Below the pieces are notes generated by a model. That model saw nothing but the letters and a program-made list of their open reading frames with translations, made no database searches and had not been told where the DNA came from. Of a DNA stretch of 24,941 nt, positions 1 through 11,526 are shown one piece after another; position 1 is the stretch's first letter, and each line of letters begins with the position of its first letter. The DNA is from Pezizomycotina sp. ARF18 (lineage: Eukaryota > Ascomycota): assembly GCA_002224055.1 (NCBI GenBank), contig AZLU01000371.1:1-24941 (forward strand), in the 5' to 3' direction. Both the position numbers and the translations under genes were made by a program.

Positions 1-1730
1 CCTCTGAGCAGTGATCGACGGATTCCAGACCCTTGACCATTCACCGCCAAGCCCGTGTCTCCTCACCTCCTTCAGCTTTGCCGGAAAAGGAGGCTAAGAG
101 GGTTGGAACCCCGAGGTTTTTTTTCGTGTCTATCACTATCACACACAGCGCTTCCCTCCCGCTCGGCGATTCACTGGAAACGGAGGATACTTGTGTCTAT
201 CATCTGCAATACTCTCCTCTAAAACAGATCGATAGATACAGTGCATGAGCCTAAATACTTCAAGACCAACATGAAAAGACTTCGGCGAAGGAATGAGGCT
301 CCCACGGCTCTCATGTCGAAGTGTGCGTAATTTTACGGCGAGGGGATTAAGGTGCCGCCAGTCCTTTGCAGGTAGGTTCTCTTAGCAGGGTTCCTAGGCG
401 GGATCAGCCCAAATGCAGGGCTAGGCGATAGCCATTTTAGGCCAAATGAGGAGAAAGAACAAGAACCCAAGAACCTGAGGACTGTGCGATATAATACAAC
501 AATTTAAGGTGATAAAAAAGGGATATTTTGCCTTCGTTTACGTTTTTAGTGTATAGGTTGTCTCCGTGCCAATCAGAGGCGGACATTTACCACACGACTC
601 CCAGTCTAGATCTCACTTTACTGTAACGCTAATCGTATAAGACTCAAGAGAACCTCAACGAAAAGGAGATAAATTGGAACGGTAGTTTTTTTTATTGTTT
701 TTGTTCCCAGCGCTTTTTCTGGTCTTCTGGGGCTCCACTTCAGCGCAGACATACCGTACTCGGTCTACATACTGCATGCATATGGGAGACCCAGGTTGTA
801 ATACAGAGAGACCTGAAAATCTCCGCTGAGAGTCAAATGTAATGTAATGTAATCAATGAATCCCTTTTCAATATTTTCTTCACCCAGTCATTTTCGTTTT
901 TGACCCTGTAAATACGATCTCATTCGTTCTTTCGACGCCCCTGTCTTTCCCCACCTGAAATGCCACCTACGCAAGTGTGCCCTCTTCTTTCCTTGTCTTC
1001 AGGCCGTATTCATACTCAGGGTATTTAGCGTGGGTGCTTTTTCCAGTATTCCAGTACTTACCGAGGTGAGAGGCGCCCGACACCTCGAAAAACAGCACAA
1101 AAATTTGCAAAAATGAGCGCTTTACCATACAAAAAAAAAAAAAAATAAATAAAATCAAAATATTTTGAACCTCAACGCCTAGAAAAAAAGACGCTAAAAG
1201 CCCTGTTCATACTCTATTAGCGAAGTTTCATTTTCTCGAGCGAGCGAACCCGTTTTTTTGACGAACCCTTTTTACGAATGCCGGTGATCCGGTATTAATT
1301 GGTGGCGTTTTTTACACTTCACAAATCTTGCCCTCTGAAGTAATTAATATTATTGTTTCTGTTCCTTTGAAGGTGGTCTGGGAAAGTGTATAGTATTATC
1401 TTTTCTCCTTTGACTGACAGAGTCCTCTTCTCCTCTACGTCCTTCTCTATTCGTTCCTTGAGATAATACAGCTGCGATCATAGATCATCACGCATGGGTT
1501 CCCCCGCTATTCAGATTTCACGATCTTTAAAAGACAAAAACATCCCTTCTTCAAGCTTCGTGTAATAACTAAGAGGATAGGTTGAAAGGAAAAGAGAGAA
1601 GTGTCGCAGGGGTGGCTTCAACACGGGAGCACAAGTTTTCAGGGGTCATATCCGCGACCGAAGATGCGAACAACAACAATATTATAGCAGGAGCAGCAGC
1701 AGCAAAACCCAAGAGGCGAAGAAGAAAGAT
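1..1730. other. Gene-poor leader region
   Basis: No recognisable coding sequence was found on either strand. Short open frames occur but none has family motifs, good codon structure or credible introns. The stretch holds ordinary low-complexity tracts: a small TGTAA-type repeat near 836-852 and an A-run near 1130-1145. The last few hundred bases are T/C-rich and are the likely promoter and leader of the histidine kinase gene that starts at 1731. Gene remnants too degraded to see by eye cannot be excluded. Confidence 0.5.
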
Positions 1731-4700
1731 GCGGATAAACATCCGCGAGCAGTTGAGTGTTAGTAGTTTTCCGAAGATCGTGAAGGATTTGATAACGGGT
1801 TGAAGTATGATAGCTGATATTTTCCTTTCTATCGTTTGTTTTAGTTGATTGTGCCTTCGTAGCGTTATGTTGCGTCGGCGTGCATCGCTCATCTCCGTAA
1901 GTTCACCAGAAGTCCCCAGAAGCCTTTGCAAAAAATTTCTCAAGTTCTATATTGGTTCTTTATTTGCATATCTTTATCTGATAATATACGTCTAACGCTG
2001 TAACCTCCCCATGGCCTGTAGTGGTTCAGCAACTACCGCCTCGTCGTCTCGCAGCGCACCTCACGCCTCGCCCTCATCGCCGATTTCAAATCCCAACAAC
2101 TCCAGCAGTCCGTCTCCCTCCTCCGCGACCTTGCCGGCGCCGTTGCCACGCGCGTCCAGCTCCAATCCGCCCTCCGCCGCTACAACGAGGACAACAACAA
2201 TTCCTACTCCAACTGGGCTTCCTCCCTCCCCGACCTCTCCATCGCCCTCAACGCCCAACCATACCTCCTCGCCGCAACACTATGGAATAAAAACTTAACC
2301 GCTGGTTTACTGAACGTGACTTCTCAGCGAGGCGCTAGAATCGCGGGATTACCGTTTCTGCCGTCGAGGGAGTACGAATCTTACGGGTGGGTTTAACTGG
2401 CAGGGTCATGCTGGTTTTCCCGATGAATTATATCCGAGGAGTTCGAATCCGGCTGATACGCCCTCCGAGAGGAGGGATATGTTCACGCCGGAGATGATAC
2501 TCAGCTACAACGGTACGGGCATCTTCTTAGGACCCGTTAGGTACAATGCGACGTACTACATGGCCTCCTTCACCATCCCCGTCGTCGACAGCGCGAAATC
2601 TACCTCTGGTGGTGTAATGCAAACTGGCGCACCGCTACTGGGATTTTTGACGGTGGTAGTCAGCGCGAGGACAATAACGAACGTCGTTATGAATACACAG
2701 AATTTAGACCCATCTGAGGTAATATTTGTGTTAGGACCGAGGGGACCGGCGAACGTGTGGTTGGAGAGTCTGGGACAGAGCGACGCGACGGTAAACGATT
2801 CGACGGTTTTTAGGATCGTCTTACCAAGCCCGCTTGGTGCGAATCTGTATAATGTGACGGCCACGGTGGCGCAGTTTACGACGTTTAAGAAGGTGTATGA
2901 ACTGGGACCTGGAACCGGCGCGGTGAGCGAGTTAAGGGCGAAGGCGACGGGTACGAACGGGAAGAGTGTTACTTTCAGCGTCGGTTATAGGATCGCGGGA
3001 GTGCCGATGACGGATTGGGCTATGATAGTAGCGCAGTCGACGGACGAAGTACTGAAGCCAGTAATTAGACTGCGGAATGTTCTGTTAGCGGTGGTGTTCG
3101 GTGCGTTCGGGATTGTCATCGTTTTGATATTTATACTGTCGGATTACCTCGTGAGGCCGATAAAGAGGCTTGAAAGGGCGACGAAGCCAAAGAAAAAGAA
3201 GTATACGCCGCCGGGGCCGTTCCATGATGGCGACGGCGAGGGTGTTGCTAATGGGTTGCGGTGGTGCTGGGGAGAAGGACCTCGCGGCGGAGTCGGGATT
3301 TGTTATCGCGACAACGAAGGAGAAACCGAGTATTTGGTCGAGAGTATTACGGAGGCGGCGACCGTACGTTCATCTTCCTAATGTGCTCGCAAGACTATTT
3401 CGCCGGCGGTCAGAAGAGGAAGACGATTTCGAAGATCGCCACCACCACAACGGCGTTGCTGGAGTGGGGCATAGGGCAGCACAGAGCACGGCGAAGACGA
3501 CATCAGCGAAATAGTCGATGTCGAGCGCGCCGCTTCCGCCAGCGACGGTGCGTCAGATCGGCAGTTTCGCATACCGTCCAAAGTAGCCGAGACGAAGCAC
3601 TGGGTCCGCGACGAGCTGACGGATCTCACACACACGTTCAATGAGATGGTGGAGGAGCTCGATAGCCAGTACGTTCGCCTCGAGGAGCGCGTGCGGGAGC
3701 GCACGAAGCAGCTGGACGAGCAGCGGCAGTTGGCGGAGATAGCGAACGAGGCGAAGACGAGGTTCATCGCAAACATCACGCACGAACTCCGGACGCCGCT
3801 GAACGGTATTCTGGGGATGTGCGCCGTTTGCCTGCGGAGGATGATATCGGAAGGGTGAAGCAGAGTTTGGGGATCGTGCATAGTCCGGAGAGCTGCTGCT
3901 GCATCTTCTGACGGATCTGTTGACATTCAGCAGGGTGCAGGTTAAGGGGAGGCACAACGTGACGCTGGAGAACCGCCGATTCTGCGTCGCGGATATCAGC
4001 AGCCAGGTCATGGCGATCTTCGAGAAGCAGGCGCACGACGGCCATATTTCTCTGAAGACTAAAGTCCTACCGGACTCAAATGTCAAGGATATGGTTCTGT
4101 GGGGCGATTCGAACAGGATACTCCAGATCATCATCAACCTCATCAGCAACGGCCTCAAGTTTACACCTGAAGGCGGTTCCGTTTCTTTACAAATAACCCG
4201 CGGCCGGGAAATCAAAGCCCGGCAACAATCATCACCCTCGGACCATGCGTCTTTCTTCGGAGCGTAAACCATCGACCTCCCCTTCCCCACCCGCACGAGA
4301 CGCAGCGACGCGGTCGCGGAAGGCAACCCGCGGGTACGCCATCGCAATCCATATCATCTTCTCACGACGCACACTCCCCATCACCCCGTCCGCAAGGATC
4401 ACCCGCACGCTCACCCGCGTACCCGCCGACCTCTCACGGCTCCCACGGCCCGCGCCGCTCTTCCTCCCTCAACGACACCGGCGTCGGCCTCACGCCACCA
4501 TCAACGACGATCTTAGATTCTCGCACGTACGCCTTCGAGTTCGAAGTCCACGATACCGGTCCCGGAATACCGCTCGCCGACCAACAAAAATCTTCGAGCC
4601 ATTCGTGCAGGGTGACCTCGGCCTAAACCGGCGGTTCGGTGGTACAGGACTCGGACTGTCGATTTGCAAGGAGCTCGCGACGCTAATGAAGGGCACGCTG

Positions 4701-5848
4701 ACGCTGGATAGTACGGAGGGTATCGTAGCGCGTTTAAGTTGACGATACCGCTGGTGTGTGTCGGTGAAGCGGCGTACTCCGCGTCGATGGGGATTTACCG
4801 TCTACGGTCATGAACGAAAAACCACACGCGCATGTTGGTGTAGACCTTGGTGGCGTGGATAGTAATACCCCGAGTTCTAGGGCCAGCTTCGAAGCGCCGA
4901 CACCTGCTGGGCCGAAGAGGTTGAGCGAACAGATCGCGAAGGAACCGAGGCTGGTAGGGTTAAGTCAACCATTCTTCGCGCGGCCGTTGGCCAGAATTCT
5001 CCGCCGTTGGAGGATAAGTACGCTACGGGAAAGGATGGGACCGAAAGTGGGCTGGTGATGAAGCCGCCGGGTGGACCGAGGGTTTTTAGTCGCCGAAGAC
5101 AACAAGATAAACCAGGAGGTCGTTTTGCGGATGCTGAAGTTAGAATCGATCGAGGACGTTACGCTAGCAGCGGACGGCAGGGAGGCAGTAGATAAGATAC
5201 AGGAGGCGATCGATCAGGGGAGGGCGTTCAATATAGTGTTTATGGATGTTTCAGGTATGTTTTCGGCTCGTATTTCTTTTCAAACTCGATCACCACAGGT
5301 GACTGACTTTTCCTTTTTCTTTGATAGATGCCTAATCTAGACGGCCTCGAGAGTACCCGAATTATAAGAAACTCGGATACTCTGCCCCGATCGTCGCTTT
5401 GTCCGCCTTCTCCGATGAAAGCAACGTCAAGAATGTCTCGAGTCCGGCATGAACTTCTTTCTGTCGAAACCTATCAGGGCGACCAGCGCTGAAGCAGGTA
5501 CTCAAGACCTATTGTACGCCTATCGGCGAGGAGGAAACGGATTCCACGGATGCTCAACGACAGCAGTCAGCGCAAACCCAGTCTGAGCAGCAGCAAAAAC
5601 CTGAAAGGGTATCCGAGGAGAAAGACGATAACGAGAAAGGTCCCATTGATGTTTTTGATTCTGCATTTCGTTTCTTTTTAAATATTGATATAGGTTTGGT
5701 AGTTCTGGTGTGCTTCGTGTTGTTATTTCTCTCTTCCCTCTATCCTATACAAACAAAAAAGTTACTTGCTCATTTAATATTCGTCCATTCCTTCAAAACC
5801 CCTTCCTTTAATTCTTCCCTCCTTAGACTTGTAAATTTCAATATATAA
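1731..5848 (+). CDS. sln1: SLN1-type hybrid histidine kinase (osmosensor), frameshifted
   Basis: This is a membrane hybrid histidine kinase of the fungal SLN1 family. In known members an external sensor controls autophosphorylation, and phosphate passes through the receiver domain to Ypd1 and Ssk1 of the HOG osmostress MAPK route. The ATG at 1731 begins MRINIREQL, the family's usual N-terminus. A probable 1845-1896 exon encodes transmembrane helix 1. An extracellular sensor follows (about 2022-3060, with many N-glycosylation sequons), then helix 2 (about 3067-3153) and a HAMP-like start (LVRPIKRL). The HisKA H-box [13 protein letters not shown] lies at 3781-3819, the N-box [13 protein letters not shown] near 4138-4176, DTGPGIP at 4552-4572 and GGTGLGLSI at 4638-4664. 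The receiver has AEDNK near 5092-5106, the phospho-acceptor Asp at 5245-5247 and Lys of FLSKPI at 5467-5469. The introns proposed are 1757-1844, 1897-2021 and 5255-5327. About fifteen 1-nt frame changes occur, yet all catalytic motifs survive. The 3' end is uncertain: the last frame stays open to 5848, but recognisable similarity ends near 5640. Confidence 0.9.
1845..1896 (+). other. Putative small exon encoding the kinase's first transmembrane helix
   Basis: The stretch is preceded by a T-rich tract ending in TTTTAG (1844) and followed by GTAAGT (1897). Allowing one or two single-base length errors, it reads as a hydrophobic run containing [10 protein letters not shown]. That fills exactly the gap expected between MRINIREQL and the [16 protein letters not shown] segment that starts at 2022. 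The assignment is inferred from family layout and splice signals and is not a clean open frame. Confidence 0.55.
5255..5327 (+). other. Intron inside the kinase receiver domain
   Basis: The donor GTATGT directly follows the CAG codon after the phospho-acceptor FMDV. The acceptor TTGATAG precedes ATGCCTAATCTAGACGGC, which encodes MPNLDG. Removing 73 nt restores the invariant receiver sequence VFMDV-Q-MPNLDG apart from one extra T just before the donor (GTTT instead of GTT). Confidence 0.85.
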
Positions 5849-7391
5849 TGCTCACATACATTTCTTTAATCATTCCTCTCCTTCCTTCGATCTTGCTTTC
5901 TTCTATTATTCTATTGTTACTGTCCTTTCCTTAATGCTTAATCCTTCGTTTCTCGAGCGAGCGCGTTCCCCGAGAACTAGTCTCTAACTATTATACTGTG
6001 TTTTATTTGTTATTTGAACTCTTAATCTTTACCCTGCTTTCATTGGTATTATACAGTTTCTCTGGATCACAGCACTTTTACCTTTTCCCTAAGATGATTG
6101 TTTATCTTTCTTACCCGTCTTACTCAATATTTTGCAATATAAAAGAGCGGATGTCCATAGTATCAAAATGAACGGTCGATAATGACTAGATATTTCCGTG
6201 TAAGGCCTATTGACAGAAGATATGAGCCGGTGGATTACATCGCCGCGGCTTTTTCTGATTGCTATTGTGACTCGTCGCCCTAAGTAAAGGTCAAACTTCT
6301 GGGAATAAGTCTTAATTTGCCCTACGAATCGGACTATGAATAACTGTACACATATGCATCTCAAACAGTGTCTCAGTTCTCCTCGGTATATCGGTAGCGT
6401 GCCTTTTGATAAATGAAATCATGCAGCCTGAGCTGGAGCCAGAGGAGAGGCACCCTTATATAGGGTGCAGATGCATTCCCCTGAGCTCTCTTCCCGGAAC
6501 CAAGGATCCGGTTCTCAGGACATCCACGGAAGGGGAAATTTCATGAAATGAATTTCACAGATAAACAAGCTTTTCAATTGCGAAGTTCGGACGGCATTCT
6601 CCGGTGGAGAACAATAGTGGAGCGAGGGTTTCATTTAAGGGACAAACCGCGAAAGCGCCCTAAGTCCTTTACGTGACTTTCAGTAAAGTTGAAATTACAC
6701 TTTGGAAGGATAGATCAATTGACTTAGCTCAGCTAGAGATGCTCGCTCGGTAATTATCGATAATCTCTAATTCAAGGCTTTAGCAATCCCACGCGGCGTT
6801 CACAGGATGAAGCCGTTTTCTAATGTAATGCAAAGAGTCTCTGATGTTCAGCCAACTCGGTCAAAGGACCTCCTGAAATACCACTAGAAGGCTTACCTAT
6901 ATTCCACTGGCATCGATGCAGTCCTTTATCCCGATTCGCTTGCAACTTGGAATTTCTTCGTTAGCCTGGCTGCCGTCGCGTATGGGGCTTGGTGGCTTGT
7001 CGCAGGTTGACTGAGAAATATTACGGCCTAAATTGACCATCACTATGCCAACCTTTTGCAGTGGTTTTTCTCCGGACAGATTCGAGTACATTTCTATTCA
7101 AGTTCTTTGCCCTCTTTTATCGAATTTTGATTACTGCAAGGCCGTTTCGGAGATATGTATATAGAAAAAGGTAGCAAATGACCCTGCCAGACAATTTTCT
7201 GTTCATGCAGGCATTCAGCGCAGCGGAGAATTCCGCGCCGGTGGAGATGGCCGGGCGCCGAACTGCGATGGATCCCATAAAGACCATTTCGTCCCCTCTG
7301 AAAAAAGATATGGAATTGAGAGACATGCCTTCCCAAGCCTTCTCTTCCGCGTCAGTTATTCTGCCAGGTTTTCGTTATAATTGGCGAAATA
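5849..7391. other. Intergenic spacer without a recognised gene
   Basis: The first part is T-rich, as expected for a kinase 3' UTR, and the remainder is of mixed composition. A TATA-like CCTTATATAGGG occurs near 6454-6465 and another TATGTATATAG near 7153-7163, but neither sits at a convincing distance from a start codon. An open frame from 7178 runs into the next gene region, yet its first 70 codons resemble nothing known and are more likely 5' leader. No repeats or RNA genes were seen. Confidence 0.5.
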
Positions 7392-8879
7392 ATGTCTACG
7401 ACGTATCCATTAGGCCTGAACGAGTCCGCCTACAACGGCGTGATACAATTCGGCATCCTATCCGAATCTCTCTTCCCGCAGTTCCACAACTTGTCCATGA
7501 CCGAGGCGGTGGGCTCCATACTCAACCTGACAAACATCAATTTAACGAAAATCTACGAGCCGTCACTGATAAGAGCCGGAGAGCGGGCACGGACCCGTCG
7601 ACAATCTTGTTGGCTTTGAACATTGTATTACAAGATGTCCCGCATACAAATGGGGATAAAGGGCTGGTGCATGGGTTCATCGTTATATTCGTGATATCGG
7701 TGGTGTGTGTTCTTTTGAGGATTTACCAGAGTGGTTTTATATTGCCGGGCGGCTTGCAACCGGAGGATTGGGCGATGGTCGCTGCTATGGTATGCTTTGA
7801 TATGGATATCGGCTGGAGTGGTAATCTGGTTTTGTATACTAATCATTCTGTATTTTTTCAGTTCCCGGTTGTTGCTTGAATGTCGTTTTCACGCTACGTA
7901 AGTTTCACCACCCCTATCTTTCTCCACTACAGATGGCGTGTCTAACAGAATGATACTCCTGTGGCCACGAAGGGCTACGGTAACCTATCAATACATATCT
8001 GGGATCTCTCCTACGACGACATCCTAAAGTGCCTGCGGTACTTATTTGCTCCGAGCTTATATACCCGTTTGCCCTCTTCGCCGTCCGGCACTCACTGCAT
8101 TTATTCTATCGTCGGCTCACAGGGAGTAGAGTCGCGCTCCGCACCACCGTCAATGTTCTTATTGTGACGAACATCTGCTGTCTGATATTCAGCGTCATGA
8201 CGATAATATGGCAGTGCGAAGATAGATTAAATTGGTGGATCGCTCCCTTGACTGCGGTGTGTCCGAAGCGATCTCTACTGTTTCTGTTGGGTGGGATATT
8301 TATTATTGTTACAGATATCGCGACGGTGTAAGTTTGGAAATGAGATCCTAACTCACTCGTGAGAATCTTAGGTGGAATGTAAGAATCAAATACTGACCTG
8401 TTCGAATTCCAGGCTCCTCGCCATTCCTTTGGTCTACAATATCAAATGCCACTTCGAAAGAAAATCGTCGTCTGCTTTATCTTCTCCCTGGGCTTCGTAT
8501 CCTGCGCTGCCTCCCTCAACCGCGTCATTAGGGTCCGGCAGTTCTTCCAGATACAAAACAGGCTAGGAGACGTGACGTACGAAAGTGCACACGTAACGTC
8601 GGGATCTGGTCGCTGCTGGAGGTGGATCTCGCGGTAATGGTTGGTTGCGTACCCGCGCTGAAGAGCTTCGCTATAACATTCTTGGACCGTATGAGGGCAT
8701 CTAGACGAAGGATTCGTGTGATGCGGATAGTATTGGTAGTTTTGGAAGGTGGAAGTGGATGGATAAGCTCTTTCTTGGCGGATAAGTTGATAGCGAGTTC
8801 GCTCAGGTCGGGATACGGTGATACGACGTTGGTGGGCACGGCGGCTTTCGAGAAGTCCGCGAAAAAACGCAAAGAGTAG
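7392..8879 (+). CDS. PTH11/rhodopsin-like seven-transmembrane protein, frameshifted
   Basis: This is an integral plasma-membrane protein of the fungal rhodopsin-like (PTH11-related) family, which is widely expanded in Pezizomycotina. Some members act as non-canonical G-protein-coupled receptors; most are uncharacterised. An N-glycosylatable outer segment (NLSMTEAVGSILNLTNINLT) is followed by helix 1 (FIVIFVISVVCVLLRIY) and the family's loop GGLQPEDWAMVAAM. Later landmarks are GYGNLSIHIWDLS, SELIYPFALFAV, FYRRL, NVLIVTNICCLIFSVMTIIW, LLFLLGGIFIIVTDIATV, and IPLVYNIKMPLRKKIVVCF with LGFVSCAASLNRVIRV, ending with GIWSLLEVDLAVMVGCVPAL and a basic tail. No CFEM domain is present. Introns: 7790-7861, 7898 to 7932 or 7948, and 8328-8412. 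Frame changes fall near 7570, 7875, 8050, 8450 and 8603. The gene is convergent with the phospholipase gene downstream. The start at 7392 is chosen because the glycosylated segment is in frame with it. Confidence 0.82.
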
Positions 8880-9018
8880 TAAGGCTGGGGAGGGAGATGC
8901 AACTGTATTGAATGAGATACCGGCATGATGAGATGATGACATGATATTGTGCGATAGGTTCTCGAGATTTGATATACTAAACCGCTAAAATGTTATTTCG
9001 AAAAGTAAAACATAGATA

Positions 9019-9024
9019 AATAAA
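9019..9024 (+). terminator. Candidate polyadenylation signal AATAAA
   Basis: A perfect AATAAA lies 140 nt after the stop of the PTH11-like gene, in the 284-nt gap before the convergent phospholipase stop. It is inferred from position and motif only. Fungal poly(A) signals are loose, so this is a weak call. Confidence 0.3.
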
Positions 9025-9163
9025 GCTCGTTATGTATTAACAAAGGATTACGTCTAAAGGGTCTAATTATACAACGACTCGGAAGAAGAAAAGAAAAGGG
9101 CTAATTAATCTATGCACAAATCTATCCATCATTCTATCTTCTAATTCTATGCTCGAATCCCGT

Positions 9164-11526
9164 TCATCCCAACACGAGTTCGACCAAAGGCATACTACCA
9201 TTCGCATTATCCTCGTACCAATCCGCAAACACGACATTATACCCTCTCGCCTGTCCCTCTAGGAACTTTGGTAGTCCGCGTTCGTCTGCAGCGCCAGCTG
9301 CCTGCAATAGCCAATTCGGATTCCCGTGTACGGCCTCGAGATATTCCCTATGATATCATCCGCCTCCGGCGTGTGCACGTTCGAACACTAAAGAGACCTT
9401 CTTCCCAGGTTTACGCCGCCTGCTTGATAACCTGCCGTATTCACAATCTTATCGGAGAAACCCCAGTCCTTACTGTTATCTGTGTTCAGTACCATAACCT
9501 TATTTGTTCCGTCTGTTATATCAGACAGCTTCAAGTCTTTTAAGGATTGAAAGTCGAATTGTTTTACCCCGGCGGAGTTTGCTGGCATGTAGACGATTGA
9601 TCCTAGCTTCTCGTCAACCAGGCTCTGGAAGAGCGGGATTGACTCGGGTATTGTCCGAAGTTCGTATGACTGACGCTGAGCATTACAAGCTCGGCAGAAT
9701 TCTTTTGCGAGGTCTTGGTCATGAATTCAGCGACCTGCGAAAAGATATCTGCGGCGTTGCTACCCTTGAGGCCGTGCTGGCTGAAGAACTGCTTTGACGT
9801 TGGCTCGTAATAGATTCTCAAATCGAAGTAACCTTATCCCACCGTACAGCTGGTCCCTGATAGTTGATCCTGCGCCCGGGAAACGTGGTTGATCCTGTCC
9901 AGGAAGTAATTTCCAATACTGAACCTAGGTGAACGGTGCCTTCGAGAACGGGAAGGATCCGTCTGCCGGTGTGGGATTTTGGAAGTCAAAGCCCCACAGA
10001 AACTTGATCTCGTTGTTGGATGAGTGATAACTCCATCGTGAGCGCGTCGTGGCGCTATCGTGGGTTCCGGGGATCTTGAGGTCTTTCATCTGCTTCTCCT
10101 GGATATCGGCGGACGACATCCAGAGGAATGTGGTCCCAAGCCGCGCTTCTTATGCTTAGGAGTAAGGTCCATCTCGGGGTCGAGTTCACTGCCTCGGGAG
10201 ATCCGGCGGTTATGGCTTGTGAAGGGGTGGGGAACTTCACGTTGCGATACCGACTTGTGCCTGTGAATTCTCTTGGTGCGCGCTTCGTTGGTCTGACGGG
10301 GAAGCCCCAGACAGAGTTTACCCGGGTGCTGATGCAAGGACGCCGTGGAGAAGGAAAGGCTAGGACCCGGTTTCACTGGCGGGTTGCTGGTCTCCGCTGA
10401 AACCGGCACATCAGGAAAGCCTAAGCTTCGCCAGATGCCTTCATCGGTACCGGTCTTTGCTGTAGGTGGGCTGATCAGGGAATCCTTTCCAAATGCCGTT
10501 GAACGAAGCCCGCTTCCCTCATTGCCGGAAGCGCGCTGGACAACGCATTGTTGGCAAAGTTGATGAAATCCTGGTTGTATTTGGTGTTGATGTAACCAGC
10601 TACGAGCGTGGGCACTTGAAGCACCTTGGCTACAATGGGGAAGATGATCTCTATCGCTTTTGTCAGCGATGCTACTGAGTCCGAGCTTCTGCAGCGAGAA
10701 CTGCATCTTATTAAAGGTGATCTTTTGGAGCGGACAGGTCGCCCATGTCTAGCGTCGCCTGCACCAGGAACGAAAGTCGGTAAGTCGATCGTGTAAGTAT
10801 TCGTCCCCGTATGTTTAGTCGTGATCGTTCCGGACATGCGACCGTTGATGTTCATGATGGCGTTTACGGCGTACTGCTTCGGCGAGGAAGTGGGCTTGAT
10901 AGCCGCGTAGGAGCACTTGATGCTGTTTGGGATGCCGTTGATCTGGAAATCTGAGACGTCCCCGATAGGGAGTTTGAGCTTTGCGGGCGTTTGAGCGAAG
11001 TAGGCCCGAAGCGCTGCTAAATTAGCATCGATGAGGCTGTTTACGAGCGGTGGGATGATGCGGGGCCGTGAGAAGAAGAAATTCCACGTCGTATCTTTCG
11101 AGACGGTTCACCGGAAGCCAGCATCGCTCCTGTCGAGCCCGGTGCCCCAGCGGTCTGTGAGCGTATGTCCGCGATTGTAGCTGGCCGATACCGACATTCA
11201 AGACGCTCTGCGGGTTGAGCGAGTCGACTTGATGTTGAAAGTGGACTGGAGAGGTACCCAGCTCTCCTTGATTGTGACGATGGTGGAGTCTCAAAGGCCG
11301 GGATTGAAGTGGAACCCGGAATTTATCCGACATTAGGTGGTTGTCTGTTACAGCGACGTGAATCTCATTCTGCCAGTCGTTTATATCGTCATCTCGGCAT
11401 CGGCGAAGAGAGATGTTCGTCGGTAGACGTCGCGCTCTACCAGGTCATTTCGAAGTATCAAGGCGCTAGCACTGGCGTCCGCTACCAGCGCGGCGACGAG
11501 AAATGATAAAGACAGGAAATAAACAT
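9164..11526 (-). CDS. Secreted PI-PLC-like phosphodiesterase with a long N-terminal domain, frameshifted
   Basis: The C-terminal half is a PLC-X type TIM-barrel phosphodiesterase of the small, bacterial-type PI-PLC class. That class cleaves phosphatidylinositol-type phosphodiesters, and the substrate here is inferred. Evidence is QMKDLKIPGTHDSATT with first catalytic His (GTHDS at 10054-10068), a GGIRYFDLRIYYE-like strand, second His in SQHGL (9768-9782), ELVMLSVSHTNF, and a C-terminal YNVVFADWYED. The start at 11526 (MFI) leads into SFLVAALVADASASA, a clear signal peptide, so export is expected. Between lies about 400 residues: DDDINDWQNEIHVAVTDNHL, then an alternating strand and helix region (PAKLKLPIGDVSDFQINGIP; TKAIEIIFPIVAKVLQVPTL; FINFANNALSSALPA) resembling a lipid-binding TULIP-type fold, which is inference only. 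At about 780 residues it is much longer than a lone PLC-X domain. No intron is needed. At least eight 1-nt frame changes were seen, and the catalytic motifs are intact. Confidence 0.82.

Noticed and set aside
33-248. 71-codon open frame at the left edge
   Set aside because: It has no recognisable motif or coding bias, and no splice-linked partner exon was found.
1569-1943. 124-codon open frame on -
   Set aside because: It is antisense to the kinase 5' exons and shows no family motif; the opposite strand has the conserved MRINIREQL and splice sites.
2432-2450. GAGTTCGAATCCGG, resembling a tRNA T-arm
   Set aside because: It lies in the coding frame of the kinase sensor domain (SSNPADT) and no acceptor stem or anticodon arm surrounds it.
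1731-5848. Programmed ribosomal frameshifting as the cause of the kinase's broken frame
   Set aside because: There are far too many shifts, they lack slippery-site or structure patterns, and the same pattern occurs in all neighbouring genes.
1232-5963. Shared 15-mer TTTCTCGAGCGAGCG at 1232-1246 and 5949-5963, flanking the kinase gene
   Set aside because: One 15-nt match within 25 kb is close to chance expectation and neither copy has extended similarity around it.
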